DNA from: Phytomonospora sp040655735
Lineage (GTDB): Bacteria > Actinomycetota > Actinomycetes > Mycobacteriales > Micromonosporaceae
Reading direction: 5' to 3'
Assembly (NCBI RefSeq): GCF_040655735.1
Contig: NZ_JBFAKK010000018.1
Coordinates: 92,060 to 156,059, forward strand
Length of the DNA: 64,000 nt
The notes below the pieces were generated by a model. It was not told the DNA's origin and did not search any database. It saw nothing but the letters and a program-made list of their open reading frames with translations. The position numbers were made by a program, and so were the translations under genes. Position 1 is the stretch's first letter, and the number at the start of each line of letters is the position of its first letter. Shown here in pieces: positions 42,580-51,262 of this stretch.

Positions 42580-44001
42580 CTAGTCGCGCGCCGCCGAGGG
42601 CCCGGCGACCCGGCCGGCGAGAACGAGGCCGACCACCGCGAAGAGCGCCGAGATCGCGTAGACGGCGATGAAGGCGGTCGGACCGGGGCGGGTGACCAGC
42701 GCGGCGAACAGGGCGCCGACGATGGCCAGCACGGCGGCCGAGGCCAGCGAGTCGGCGAGCTGGAGGCTCGCGGAGTTGGCTCCGGCCTCGCCGGGGGCCG
42801 AGGCTTCGAGGGTGAGCACCGACAGGGTCGGGTAGGCCATGCCCATGCCGAACCCGGCGGCCGACCAGCCGGCCATCGCCAGCGCGACCGGCACGGCGGG
42901 GATGAGCGCCAGGCTCACCACGACCACGCCGAGAAGGATCCCGGCCATGCCCAGGCGGACGATCGCCGCGCGGCTCAGCCGGATGTTCGGGCGGCTCTGG
43001 GTCCAGGAGCCGAAGGACCAGAAGAGCGCTCCGACGGTCAGCGCGAGACCTGCCATGGCGGGCGACAGTCCGCGCTCGCGGGAGAGCATGAGCGGGATGA
43101 ACACGTCGGCGGCGGCGAAGGCCGCGCCGGCCAGGCCGCGCATCATGATCGTGGCGGGGAGCCCGCGCTGGAAGCTGAAGGAGCCGCGCGGGAGCAGGCG
43201 CGGCACGGCCGCGGCGAGCACGGCGAGGGCGGCGGCCATGACGGCGACGGCGAGCAGTCCGGTCTGCTGTCCGCCGTACTGGAAGAGCAGCGCGCCCCCG
43301 GCGGCGGCGACGGCCCAGGCGACCTTGGCCATGGCGGCCTTCGAGCGGCCGCCGGTGCGTTCGGCGGCGGGAGTGGTCATGCCGCGCAGGGCGGGCCGGA
43401 CGAGAAGCGCGGCCGGGACGGCGAGCAGCGGCACGGCGAGGAAGACCCAGCGCCAGTGGAGTTGCTCGACGATGATCCCGGTGAGGGCGGGGCCGACGAT
43501 GGACGGCACCACCCAGGCCGCGGCGAAGGCGGCGAAGATGCGCGGATGGAGCTCCTTGGGGAAGGCGCGGCCGACGACGACGTAGAGGGACACGCTGAGC
43601 ATGCCGCCGCCGAGGCCCTGCACGACGCGCCCGCCGATGAGCGTCCACATCGTCGTGGCGGTCCCGGCGAGGATCAGGCCGACGACGAAGAGCGCGACGC
43701 CCGTCCACATGGGATGGGCGGGGCCGGAGCGGTCGTTCCACAGGCCGGAGACGACCATGCTGACGACGCCGGCGGCGAGCGTTCCCCCGAAGGCGAGGGC
43801 GTAGAGGCCGATGCCGTCGAGGGCCTTGGCGACGGTGGGCATGGCCGTGCTGACGGCGAGGGCCTCGAAGGCGATCAGCGCGGCGAGCGCGATGGAGCCG
43901 ACGGAGAGGGCTCGGTGCTCGCGGGAGAAGAGGGAGCGGCGGGCGGGCCTGCTCGGGGCTGCGACGGGGGCTGGGGTGGGCGCGTCGGCGGTCACGGTCA
44001 T
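42580..44001 (-). CDS. MFS exporter (DHA2-like, about 12-14 TM)
   Basis: A 473-residue transporter. RALSVGSIALAALIAFEALAV, GGRVVQGLGGGMLSVSLYVV (motif C-like), VPSIVGPALTGIIVEQLHWR and WRWVFLAVPLLAVPAALLV are typical of drug:proton antiporters. GGAGG lies nine bases before the ATG. Just upstream (44018-44035) is an 18-bp perfect palindrome suited to a TetR/MarR repressor, but no regulator gene is adjacent. The substrate is unknown. Confidence 0.9.
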   Translation of the reverse strand: MTVTADAPTPAPVAAPSRPARRSLFSREHRALSVGSIALAALIAFEALAVSTAMPTVAKALDGIGLYALAFGGTLAAGVVSMVVSGLWNDRSGPAHPMWTGVALFVVGLILAGTATTMWTLIGGRVVQGLGGGMLSVSLYVVVGRAFPKELHPRIFAAFAAAWVVPSIVGPALTGIIVEQLHWRWVFLAVPLLAVPAALLVRPALRGMTTPAAERTGGRSKAAMAKVAWAVAAAGGALLFQYGGQQTGLLAVAVMAAALAVLAAAVPRLLPRGSFSFQRGLPATIMMRGLAGAAFAAADVFIPLMLSRERGLSPAMAGLALTVGALFWSFGSWTQSRPNIRLSRAAIVRLGMAGILLGVVVVSLALIPAVPVALAMAGWSAAGFGMGMAYPTLSVLTLEASAPGEAGANSASLQLADSLASAAVLAIVGALFAALVTRPGPTAFIAVYAISALFAVVGLVLAGRVAGPSAARD

Positions 44002-44017
44002 GTCGGCAAGCCTCCAT

Positions 44018-44035
44018 CTTCAAGCGCGCTTGAAG
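44018..44035 (-). promoter_or_regulatory. 18-bp perfect palindrome before the MFS exporter
   Basis: CTTCAAGCGC/GCGCTTGAAG core: the 18 bases CTTCAAGCG plus its exact complement without spacer, centred 26 bp upstream of the MFS start codon and next to the GGAGG. The position and symmetry suggest an operator for a dimeric repressor. Its regulator must be encoded elsewhere. Confidence 0.6.
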
Positions 44036-44204
44036 TCAACCGGATTCCCGGGGCAGTGGGGAAGGTCTCGCGCCGATCGGGGGCGGCCGCGCGTCGTGGG
44101 TCGGAGGCGTTGGAATTCGGGCCGGGATCGGCTGTGCGGCGTACTTAGCAAAGCCGAAACATCGCCGCCAAATCCCCGAAACCGGCGCCGAACAGGCTCA
44201 AGAC

Positions 44205-45344
44205 ATGACACTGCCGACCCGTGCCGACCAGACCCGTCCGCTGTGGACCGAGCCGGGCCCGCTCACGGGGTACACCGTCGCCGTGACCGCGCAACGTCGC
44301 GGCGGTGAGCTGGCGGCGCTGCTGGAGCGGCGCGGCGCCCGGGTGGTCGTGGCCCCGACGCTGCGGATCGTACCGCTGCCCGACGACCACGCCCTGCGGG
44401 CGGCGACGATCGAGTTGCTGCGCGATCCGCCGCAGGTGACGGTCGTGACGACCGGGATCGGGTTCCAGGGGTGGATGGAGGCCGCCGACGGCTGGGGGCT
44501 CGGCGCGCGGTTGCGCGATGTCCTGGGGCACGGCCGGATCCTGTCGCGGGGACCGCAGGCGCTGGGCGCGATCCGGGCCGCAGGGCTGAGCGAGGACTGG
44601 TGGGCGCCCAGCGGGGAGGGCCGCGACATCGTCGAGCGGCTGCGCGCCGAGGGCGTCGCCGGGCGCCGTGTGGCCGTCCAGCTTCACGGTGATCCCAGCG
44701 AGGACTATCTGGCGGCCGTGCGCGGCGAGGGCGCCGTCGCCATCCCCGTCCCCGTCTACCGCTGGACCGTTCCCACCGACCTGGCACCCGTGCAGCGCCT
44801 CGTCGACGCCATCTGCGCCCGCCGCGTCGACGCGGTCACCTTCACCAGCGCCCCCGCCGTGAACGCGCTGCTGCGCATAGCCGGCGACCAGGCCGACGAC
44901 ATGCTCTCCGCGCTCCGCGACGGCGGCGTGCTCGCCGCCGCCGTGGGCCCCGTGACCGCCGCCCCCTTGGAGCGACTGGAAGTGCCCGTGGCGAGACCCG
45001 ACCGGTCACGACTCGGTTCCCTCGTAAGGACCGTCGCGGCCCTCCTGCCGAGAAGAGCCCGCCGAGTGCGCCTCGCCAGCGGCCACCGGCTGGAGCTGCG
45101 AGGCCACCTCGTCCTCGTCGACGGCACCCGCTTCCCCCTCCCACCCGCTCCCATGGCCATCCTCAGGGCCCTATGCGCGGCCAAAGGCCGCGTCCTCTCC
45201 CGCACCGACCTCCTCCTCCACCTCCCCCGCGGCGCCGACGGCCACGCCGTCGAGATGGCGGTAACCCGCCTCCGCGACGGGTTGGGGTTGCGCACGTGCG
45301 TGCGGACGGTGATCAAGCGGGGGTACCGCCTGGACTTGGGGTAG
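44205..45344 (+). CDS. Uroporphyrinogen-III synthase fused to an OmpR-type winged helix
   Basis: A 379-residue fusion. Residues 1-265 match the HemD fold: LTGYTVAVTAQRRGGELAAL, TVVTTGIGFQGWM, GEGRDIVERLRAEGVAGRR, DAVTFTSAPAVNALLRIA. Residues about 285-379 are a Trans_reg_C winged helix (GTRFPLPPAPMAILRALCA, LLLHLPRGADGHAVEMAVTR, CVRTVIKRGYRL). This architecture is known from actinobacteria (e.g. mycobacterial Rv0260c near nitrate genes). It may be a regulator sensing tetrapyrroles more than an enzyme of haem synthesis. No other hem genes are in the window. Confidence 0.88.
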   Translation: MTLPTRADQTRPLWTEPGPLTGYTVAVTAQRRGGELAALLERRGARVVVAPTLRIVPLPDDHALRAATIELLRDPPQVTVVTTGIGFQGWMEAADGWGLGARLRDVLGHGRILSRGPQALGAIRAAGLSEDWWAPSGEGRDIVERLRAEGVAGRRVAVQLHGDPSEDYLAAVRGEGAVAIPVPVYRWTVPTDLAPVQRLVDAICARRVDAVTFTSAPAVNALLRIAGDQADDMLSALRDGGVLAAAVGPVTAAPLERLEVPVARPDRSRLGSLVRTVAALLPRRARRVRLASGHRLELRGHLVLVDGTRFPLPPAPMAILRALCAAKGRVLSRTDLLLHLPRGADGHAVEMAVTRLRDGLGLRTCVRTVIKRGYRLDLG

Positions 45345-45545
45345 GGCGGAGGAGGGGAAAAGCGGGGTAGGGGCAGGGAGGCAGGGGGCGGGCAGGAAGG
45401 CGGGCGGAAGCGGGGGACGGGAGACGGGAGGGGCGTGGGAGGCGGGGATGGCGGGCGGGCGGGGGAAGGAGGTGGGGCTGACTTGGGCGGCTGGCCAGGG
45501 TGGAGCGGGCAAGGCGCAGGAGAGGGCAGGAGAGGGCGGGAGCGC
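45345..45545 (+). repeat. G-rich tract (possible G-quadruplex region)
   Basis: About 200 bp immediately after the hemD-fusion stop with strong G-over-C asymmetry on the plus strand and many runs of three to five G (GAGGGGAAAAGCGGGGTAGG, GGGCGGGCAGGAAGGCGGGC). The strand bias is unlike the surrounding DNA. An RNA 3' region of this composition could fold into quadruplexes. No gene is supported here. Confidence 0.5.
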
Positions 45546-45803
45546 GACGTGGGGATGCGGTTTCCGGCTGGGCCCGGTGAGGAAATAGAGGCAGGAGCAG
45601 GACAAGGAGCTGCCTCGCGAAGCAAGCGCCGCAGCTGCGGGCGGGTGCCGAGGCGAAACCTCCAGCCGCGCCAGGGACGAAGTCCCGCGGCGCCTCCAAC
45701 GCGGGTGACGACGGCTGGAGGGTGACCCGCGGCGAATGCGATGGCCAACTGACGCCAATGGGTGTGGGGCCATCGTTTCCGCCTCGCGCTCGACAGGAAC
45801 GAC

Positions 45804-45971
45804 GAGCGGAAGCCGAAGCGGAGGCCGGAGCGGAAGCGAGAGCCGGAGCGGGACCGGGAGCGGGAGCCGGAGCGGATGCGGAAGCGAGAGCCGATGCGGA
45901 AGCGGAAGCGGAAGCCGGAGCGGGAGCCGGAGCGGAAGTGGAAGCGAGAGCCGATGCGGGAGCGGAAGCGA
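45804..45971 (+). repeat. Tandem hexanucleotide array, 28 units
   Basis: Twenty-eight consecutive hexamers of consensus RAGCSG (GAGCGG, AAGCCG, GAGCCG, ATGCGG, AAGCGA and variants). All three plus-strand frames are stop-free, and give simple peptides (SGSRSGSG, EAEAGA, RKREPE). No start or ribosome-binding site supports translation. The unit pattern shows higher-order repeats such as AAGCGA-GAGCCG recurring four times. Confidence 0.85.
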
Positions 45972-46260
45972 GTGACAGGCGACGCTCGGCGGCTGCCCGG
46001 TGGGCGGCAGGCCGGCGCGCGAACAATGGGAAGCCGGTGGCCGATTGCGGCGGGTGGAGGGGCCGCCGAGCGCGAGCGAGGAGCGGCACGGCCGCCAGGC
46101 GGCAGCCTGGCGCCACGGAGGAAGAGACGCGCGGCGTGTGACAGGTGGTCGCTCGGCGGCCGCGGGTGGCGGCCGCTTGGCGCGGGCGGGTAGCGAAGAC
46201 GTGTGGCGGCAGACGGCAGCCTCGCAGCTCACGCAGGCGCTGCCCACCCCACCGCCGAAC

Positions 46261-46402
46261 CAGGCCCACAACCGGGTCCAGGGACGGAGTCCCTGGCGGG
46301 GTCTGGGGCAGCGCCCCAGCAGGGTCCAGGGACGGAGTCCTTGGTGGGGGTCTGGGGGCGAAGCCTCCCAGCGGGGGTGCTGGGGGCGGAGCCACCCAGC
46401 CG
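46261..46402 (+). repeat. Tandem hairpin array, copy A
   Basis: About 142 bp made of five successive imperfect palindromes of 19-28 bp: CCAGGGAC-GGA-GTCCCTGG (46278-46296), CTGGGGC-AGC-GCCCCAG, CCAGGGAC-GGA-GTCCTTGG, CTGGGGGC-GAA-GCCTCCCAG, CTGGGGGC-GGA-GCCACCCAG. Copies B (63716-63857) and C (63886-64000) share the same order and the same leading CAGGCCCACAACCGGGTC in A and B. It is a dispersed repeat family resembling the hairpin repeats common between Streptomyces genes. Confidence 0.85.
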
Positions 46403-46954
46403 GATCTAACGCAAGGAACCCGCCAGCGTCACGACTATGCAAAGGCACCGGCTCACGCCTCACGGAAGTGGGCAGTCGGTATTCCGTCGTGGGCACCAGG
46501 CAGCGAACCACGGCTAGCGAGTGACAGGTGGCGGCTCCAACCCCACGTCTCGCGGATCCTGTAGTAACTCACAGGCAACGGCAAGCGTGCGGTACACACC
46601 CCACAGCTAATCGTGACGGCTCGCAGGCAGCGGCTCGCAACTCGAAAAGTGGCGGGCAGCGGGCACCGGAGTGGCGGATGAGGGAACAGGTGCCGGCAGT
46701 GCGCGGTTCAGCTCACGGCTGTCGGTCAACGACCCGGCTCACCGCCCCGTTCACCCGCCAATGCCACTCGGGCCGGGTCGCGCCCCTCCACCACACCGGC
46801 AACACCACAAGCACCGCGAACGGCTCCCCGACCAACCGCACAGCCGGCGACAACGCGGCCAGGCACACCCCCGATCAACCCCACCCCGCCAACCACTCCC
46901 CGACACACCCCCGAAAAGGGGGAGCCCTCCCCATTGCCCTTGCGCATACCCGGT

Positions 46955-46994
46955 ATACATACTGTCGTAGCGCACGAACATACGACGTATGTAT
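46955..46994 (+). promoter_or_regulatory. Inverted-repeat operator upstream of PadR
   Basis: ATACATAC (46955-46962) and GTATGTAT (46987-46994) are exact inverted repeats, with inner TCGTA (46965-46969) and TACGA (46981-46985) forming a second pair. A possible promoter is TTGCCC (46934-46939), 18-bp spacer, CATACT (46958-46963). The ATAC/GTAT symmetry fits PadR operators, and the site lies 26 bp before the PadR start. Confidence 0.65.
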
Positions 46995-47020
46995 CCACCC
47001 ATCGCCGAGGAGGAACCGAC

Positions 47021-47629
47021 GTGAGCATCAAGTACGGCCTACTGGCCCTGCTTGAACGAGGCCAGGCGTACGGCTACCAGCTGCGCGCCTCTTTCGAGGA
47101 GTCCACCGGGGCCACATGGCCCCTGAACATCGGGCAGGTCTACACGACCCTCGCCCGCCTCGAACGCGACGAACTCGTGCAAGCCCTCGGCGAGAACCCA
47201 CAGGGGCAGCGCCCCTACGAGATCACCATGGCGGGACGCGCAGCCCTCGCCACCTGGTTCGCCACGCCGGTCTCCGGCACCGAACGCCCACGGGACGAGC
47301 TCGCGATCAAACTCGCGCTCGCCCTGTCCACCCCCGGTGTCGACATCCGAGCCGTCGTGCAGACCCAGCGCACCGCAAGCGTGCGCGCGCTACAGGAGTA
47401 CACCCGGCTGAAGAGCCGGGCCACCGGCGGCGACGACATCTCGTGGCTGCTGATCATCGACGCGATGATCTTCCGGGTGGAGGCCGAGGTGCGGTGGCTC
47501 GACCACTGCGAGGCGTCCCTCCTGCGGCACCAGCGCGCCCAAAGAGAAGCCAGTGCGGCGACGGCCGCGGCGCCCGAGGAGGCGCCGGAGCCGATGCCGT
47601 CCACGACCGGGGAGACGACACCACGATGA
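47021..47629 (+). CDS. PadR-family transcriptional regulator
   Basis: A 202-residue repressor. The N-terminal winged helix (residues 1-85) reads IKYGLLALLERGQAYGYQLR, INIGQVYTTLARLERDELVQ-like and PYEITMAGRAALATW. A Vir_C-type helical dimerisation domain (residues 95-180) follows. The tail is Ala/Glu/Pro-rich. The GTG start has GAGGAGGAA upstream. Its stop overlaps the ABC ATPase start as ATGA. It likely represses this PadR-ABC-permease operon through the palindrome upstream. Confidence 0.93.
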   Translation: MSIKYGLLALLERGQAYGYQLRASFEESTGATWPLNIGQVYTTLARLERDELVQALGENPQGQRPYEITMAGRAALATWFATPVSGTERPRDELAIKLALALSTPGVDIRAVVQTQRTASVRALQEYTRLKSRATGGDDISWLLIIDAMIFRVEAEVRWLDHCEASLLRHQRAQREASAATAAAPEEAPEPMPSTTGETTPR

Positions 47630-48342
47630 CCGTGCTCGAACTAAGAGACGTCCACCGCACCCACGGGGTCGGTGAGGCGACAGTGCACGCCCTGCGAGGC
47701 GTGAGCATCACCGTGAAACCCGGCGAACTCGTCGCCGTGATGGGCCCCTCGGGCTCCGGCAAGTCCACCCTGCTCAACGTGGCCGGTGGACTCGACAAGC
47801 CGACCGGCGGCGAGGTGCTCGTCGAGGGGACGGCACTGTCGCAGCTGAGCAGGCGCAGCCTCGCCGCGCTGCGCCGCCGCGCGATCGGATACGTGTTCCA
47901 GGACCTGAACCTGCTGCCCAGCCTCACCGCGGTGGAGAACGTCGCGCTTCCCCTGGAACTCGACGGCATGTCGGTGCGCAAGGCGCGCGCGGTCGCCGCG
48001 AAGGCCCTTGAGGACGTCGCCATCCCCGAGCTGGCGCTGCGCTTCCCCGACGAGATGTCGGGCGGGCAGCAGCAGCGCGTCGCGATCGCCCGCGCCGTGG
48101 TCGGCGACCGCCGCCTCGTCCTGGCCGACGAGCCGACGGGCGCGCTCGACTCGCAGACCGGCGAGTCCGTGCTGCGACTGCTCCGCGCCCGCTGCGACGC
48201 CGGTGCCGCCGGCGTCCTGGTGACGCACGACGCGCGGCACGCCGGCTGGGCCGACCGGGTCATCTTCCTGCGCGACGGCCTCGTCGTCGACGCCTCCGGC
48301 CCTCTTCCCGAGGCCGAGGGTCTGCTGGAGGCGGCCAAGTGA
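47626..48342 (+). CDS. ABC transporter ATP-binding protein (MacB/LolD type)
   Basis: A 238-residue ATPase. Walker A GPSGSGKST, Q-loop FQDLNLLPSL, signature MSGGQQQRVAIARAVV, Walker B RLVLADEPTGALDSQTG and H-loop VTHDARHA are all intact. The type is that of mechanotransmission exporters (MacB, BceA, LolD). It overlaps padR by four bases and precedes the FtsX-like permease by 52 bp. The substrate is unknown; antimicrobial peptides or lipids are usual for the family. Confidence 0.95.
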   Translation: MTVLELRDVHRTHGVGEATVHALRGVSITVKPGELVAVMGPSGSGKSTLLNVAGGLDKPTGGEVLVEGTALSQLSRRSLAALRRRAIGYVFQDLNLLPSLTAVENVALPLELDGMSVRKARAVAAKALEDVAIPELALRFPDEMSGGQQQRVAIARAVVGDRRLVLADEPTGALDSQTGESVLRLLRARCDAGAAGVLVTHDARHAGWADRVIFLRDGLVVDASGPLPEAEGLLEAAK

Positions 48343-48394
48343 GCGAAGCCAACCGACAGGCGAAGCGGTCCGGCGCGGCACGGCGAGGTGAGCG

Positions 48395-51244
48395 ATGAGC
48401 ATGTCCGGCATCCGGCTCGCGCTGCGCATCGCCAGGCGTGACGCCCAGCGCACCAAGGGACGATCGATCCTGGTCGTCTGCCTACTCGCCTTCCCCGTGG
48501 TCGCGATCGCACTCGGCGCGACCCTCTACGACAGGTTCGAGCTCACCACCGAGGAGCGCCTCGAACGCGATCTCGGCACCGCCGAGGCGGCCGTCGTGTG
48601 GCAGTTCGACGGCCCCATCGAGCAGGAACCCGACAACCCCTGGCTGAACGGCTTCGGGCCCATGACCCCCGACGGCCCCTACATCGAACCGCCGGCTCAC
48701 GTGGCCGGGGCCGACCCCGCCGGCGAGCTGACGGCGATCCTGCCGCCCGGCAGCCGCGTGGTGCCCTACAGCTCCGGTGAGGGCCTGGGAGTCAAGACGC
48801 CCGCGGGAACCGGGAAGATCAACTGGGTCGCCTTCGACACCGAGGACAGCGTCGCCGAGGGCATGCTGGAGGTCGTGGAGGGCAAGGCCCCGACCGCCAA
48901 GGACGAGGTCCTGCTCAGCTCGACCGCCGCCGAGAAGCTGAAGCTGAACATCGGCGACAGCGTCGAGCTCACCGACCCGGCGCGCTCGCTGAAGGTCACC
49001 GGCCTGGTCGAGAACCCCCAGAACCTGCGCGACAGCTACATGGTCGGCAGCGCCGAGACCTTCCCCGGCGACGCGACCAAGTGGTTCGTCGACGCCCCCG
49101 GACCCATGTCCTGGGAACAGGTCAAGGCCCTCAACGCCAAGGGCGTGGTGGTCTACTCCAAGGCCGTCAGCCTCGACCCGCCGCCGAGCACCCTCCCCTG
49201 GTCGACCTACGACAACAGCCTCGGCGCCGAGGCCGTCAGCATGATCGCCGTCGTCGCCGGAATGGTCATCCTCGAACTCGTGCTGCTGGCCGGGCCCGCC
49301 TTCGCCATCAGCGCCAAACGACGCTCCCGCGAGTACGCGCTGCTGGCCGCCAACGGCGCCACGGCCGCCCAGGTGCGCCGCACGGTCCTGTCCGGCGGTG
49401 TCGTCCTCGGCTCGATCGCGGCGGTGAGCGGCGTGCTGCTCGGCGCGCTGCTGGCGACCGCGGCGGTCCCGTTCATCGAACCCTTCATCGGCCACCGGGC
49501 CGGGGGCCTGCGCTTCCTCATCGCCTTCACCGGACCACTGGCGCTGCTCGCCGTCCTCACCGGCGTGCTGGCCGCGCTCGTGCCGGCCTTCACCGTCGCC
49601 CGGCAGAACGTCATCGAGTCCCTCACCGGCCGCAAGGGCGTGACCAGGTCGCGCAAGCGCTGGCTGTTCGTCGGCATCTCAATGGCGGCGGTCGGCGTGG
49701 CCGTCGGCATCGCCGGCGCCTACTCCGGCGCGGAGATGCTGCTCGTCGCCGCGGCCGCGCTCGCCCAGCTCGGACTGGTGCTGTGCACCCCGGCCTTCAT
49801 CGGGGCGATCTCGAAACTGGGCCGGTTCCTGCCGCTCTCGCCGCGGATCGCGCTGCGCGACGCGGGCCGCAACCGGGCGTCGACGGCGCCGGCCATCTCG
49901 GCGGTCATGGCCGTGGTCGCCGGAGCGATCGCCATCAGCGCCTTCGCGGTGGCCGACCGCACCCGCTTCGACGAGTCGTTCGCCACGAACCTCCCCGAGG
50001 GCACCGTGGTGGCCAGCGTCGACATCTGGCCCGGCTGGGACAACGCGACGGGCAAGGAGCTGAAGCTCCCCGCCGACGCCGACGCCCGCTTCGAGGAGGC
50101 CAAGGCCAAGACCGAGGCCCTGATCCGCCAGAACTACCCGGTGCAGAACGTCTACGAGGTCAGCTACGCGGCCTGCCCGCCGGGCATGAGCGGCGAGGAC
50201 TTCGGCTGCGATGTCCAGGCGCTCATGCCCCCCGACCGGACATGCCCCTACGACAATCTCCAGGGCATCCTCACCGAGGAGCAGATGGCCGAGGCGGTCG
50301 ACAACCCCTACTGCAAGGCCGCGACCAACGACATGTCGTGGGGCGGAGGCGAGCTCCAGCCGGGAACGGTCCTCGTCGACGGTGACCTGCTGGGCGTGGT
50401 CTCCGGCGGGGAAGGGCAGGACCTGGCCAACGCCCGCGCGATCATCGAGTCCGGAGGCGTCGTGGTCAACGACCCGGACTACCTCGTCGACGGCAAGGTC
50501 ACCCTGGTGCTCCGCCAGACCAGCTACAAGGGCGACCACGCCGAGTACACCGACCTCAAAACGGTCACCGTCCCCGGCTACGCGATGACCACGGGCGACT
50601 TCCGGGCCAACCTGTTCCTGGCAGGCGCCGCAGCGGTGGGCGGCCTGGGCACGGAGGAGAAGGTCCGCCACATGCTGGCCACCACCACTCGTGTGCCGAC
50701 GGTCGAGGAGGAGGAGCGCTTCACTGCCGCCTTCGACACCAGCGCGATCGGCGGTGACATCACCGGCGGGCCCGGTGAGGGCGCGACCATCCAGTCCTAC
50801 GCCCAGGTGGTGCGCCAGACCCAGGGGATCGACGAGACGACCATCATGATCTGGGCCCTCGCCGCGATCGCCGGACTCGTCGCGCTCGGTGCCACGGCCA
50901 TGGCGACCGGTCTGGCCGCCGCCGAGGGCAGGCGCGACCTGGGCACACTGGCGGCCGTCGGAGCAGCCCCGGGCGTGCGCAGGCTCCTCTCGCTGTGCCA
51001 GTCGGGCGTGATCTCACTGCTCGGCGCGGTCCTCGGGGTACTGGCCGGGCTGGGGGCGATGTTCGCGGTCATCGCAACCTTGAACATCCAGTTCGGGCAG
51101 TTGTATCCGCGGGAGCCGCTGTTCCCGACCGCGGTCCCGTGGCCGGTCCTCGGTGTCGCCCTCGTGGTGATCCCGGTGATCGCGATGCTGGGAGCCGGTC
51201 TGTTCACCCGGTCGCGTCTGCCAGTGGAGAGGCGCGCGGCCTGA
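48395..51244 (+). CDS. FtsX-like ABC transporter permease (949 aa)
   Basis: A large permease with two FtsX modules. An N-terminal helix (ILVVCLLAFPVVAIALGATL) is followed by a 240-residue extracellular domain. Four helices follow at residues about 285-420 (including VSMIAVVAGMVILELVLLAG and GPLALLAVLTGVLAALVPAF), with further helices to about residue 530. A second extracellular domain (residues 535-815) contains four Cys (SYAACPPGMSGEDFGCDV, DRTCPYDN, NPYCKAA), possibly disulfide-bonded. The last helices are at 825-940. This matches actinobacterial exporters regulated by PadR. AGGTG precedes the ATG. Confidence 0.92.
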   Translation: MSMSGIRLALRIARRDAQRTKGRSILVVCLLAFPVVAIALGATLYDRFELTTEERLERDLGTAEAAVVWQFDGPIEQEPDNPWLNGFGPMTPDGPYIEPPAHVAGADPAGELTAILPPGSRVVPYSSGEGLGVKTPAGTGKINWVAFDTEDSVAEGMLEVVEGKAPTAKDEVLLSSTAAEKLKLNIGDSVELTDPARSLKVTGLVENPQNLRDSYMVGSAETFPGDATKWFVDAPGPMSWEQVKALNAKGVVVYSKAVSLDPPPSTLPWSTYDNSLGAEAVSMIAVVAGMVILELVLLAGPAFAISAKRRSREYALLAANGATAAQVRRTVLSGGVVLGSIAAVSGVLLGALLATAAVPFIEPFIGHRAGGLRFLIAFTGPLALLAVLTGVLAALVPAFTVARQNVIESLTGRKGVTRSRKRWLFVGISMAAVGVAVGIAGAYSGAEMLLVAAAALAQLGLVLCTPAFIGAISKLGRFLPLSPRIALRDAGRNRASTAPAISAVMAVVAGAIAISAFAVADRTRFDESFATNLPEGTVVASVDIWPGWDNATGKELKLPADADARFEEAKAKTEALIRQNYPVQNVYEVSYAACPPGMSGEDFGCDVQALMPPDRTCPYDNLQGILTEEQMAEAVDNPYCKAATNDMSWGGGELQPGTVLVDGDLLGVVSGGEGQDLANARAIIESGGVVVNDPDYLVDGKVTLVLRQTSYKGDHAEYTDLKTVTVPGYAMTTGDFRANLFLAGAAAVGGLGTEEKVRHMLATTTRVPTVEEEERFTAAFDTSAIGGDITGGPGEGATIQSYAQVVRQTQGIDETTIMIWALAAIAGLVALGATAMATGLAAAEGRRDLGTLAAVGAAPGVRRLLSLCQSGVISLLGAVLGVLAGLGAMFAVIATLNIQFGQLYPREPLFPTAVPWPVLGVALVVIPVIAMLGAGLFTRSRLPVERRAA

Positions 51245-51262
51245 TAAGGGGTGCGGGGTGAG

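Larger units (their letters stand above)
45546..46950. other. Noncoding, repeat-rich intergenic region
   Basis: Apart from the two arrays listed separately, I see no supportable gene. Long open frames exist on both strands but have repetitive or biased composition and no ribosome-binding sites. A diverged direct repeat recurs: TGACAGGCGACGCTCGGCGG at about 45973, TGACAGGTGGTCGCTCGGCG at about 46138, and TGACAGGTGGCGGCTCC at about 46522. A hairpin around 45655-45720 flanks the first array. The whole stretch looks like an expanded accessory spacer. Confidence 0.6.

Noticed and set aside
45171..46511. Long minus- and plus-strand frames in the repeat region
   Set aside because: They read through hexamer and hairpin arrays and give low-complexity peptides; no starts with ribosome-binding sites.
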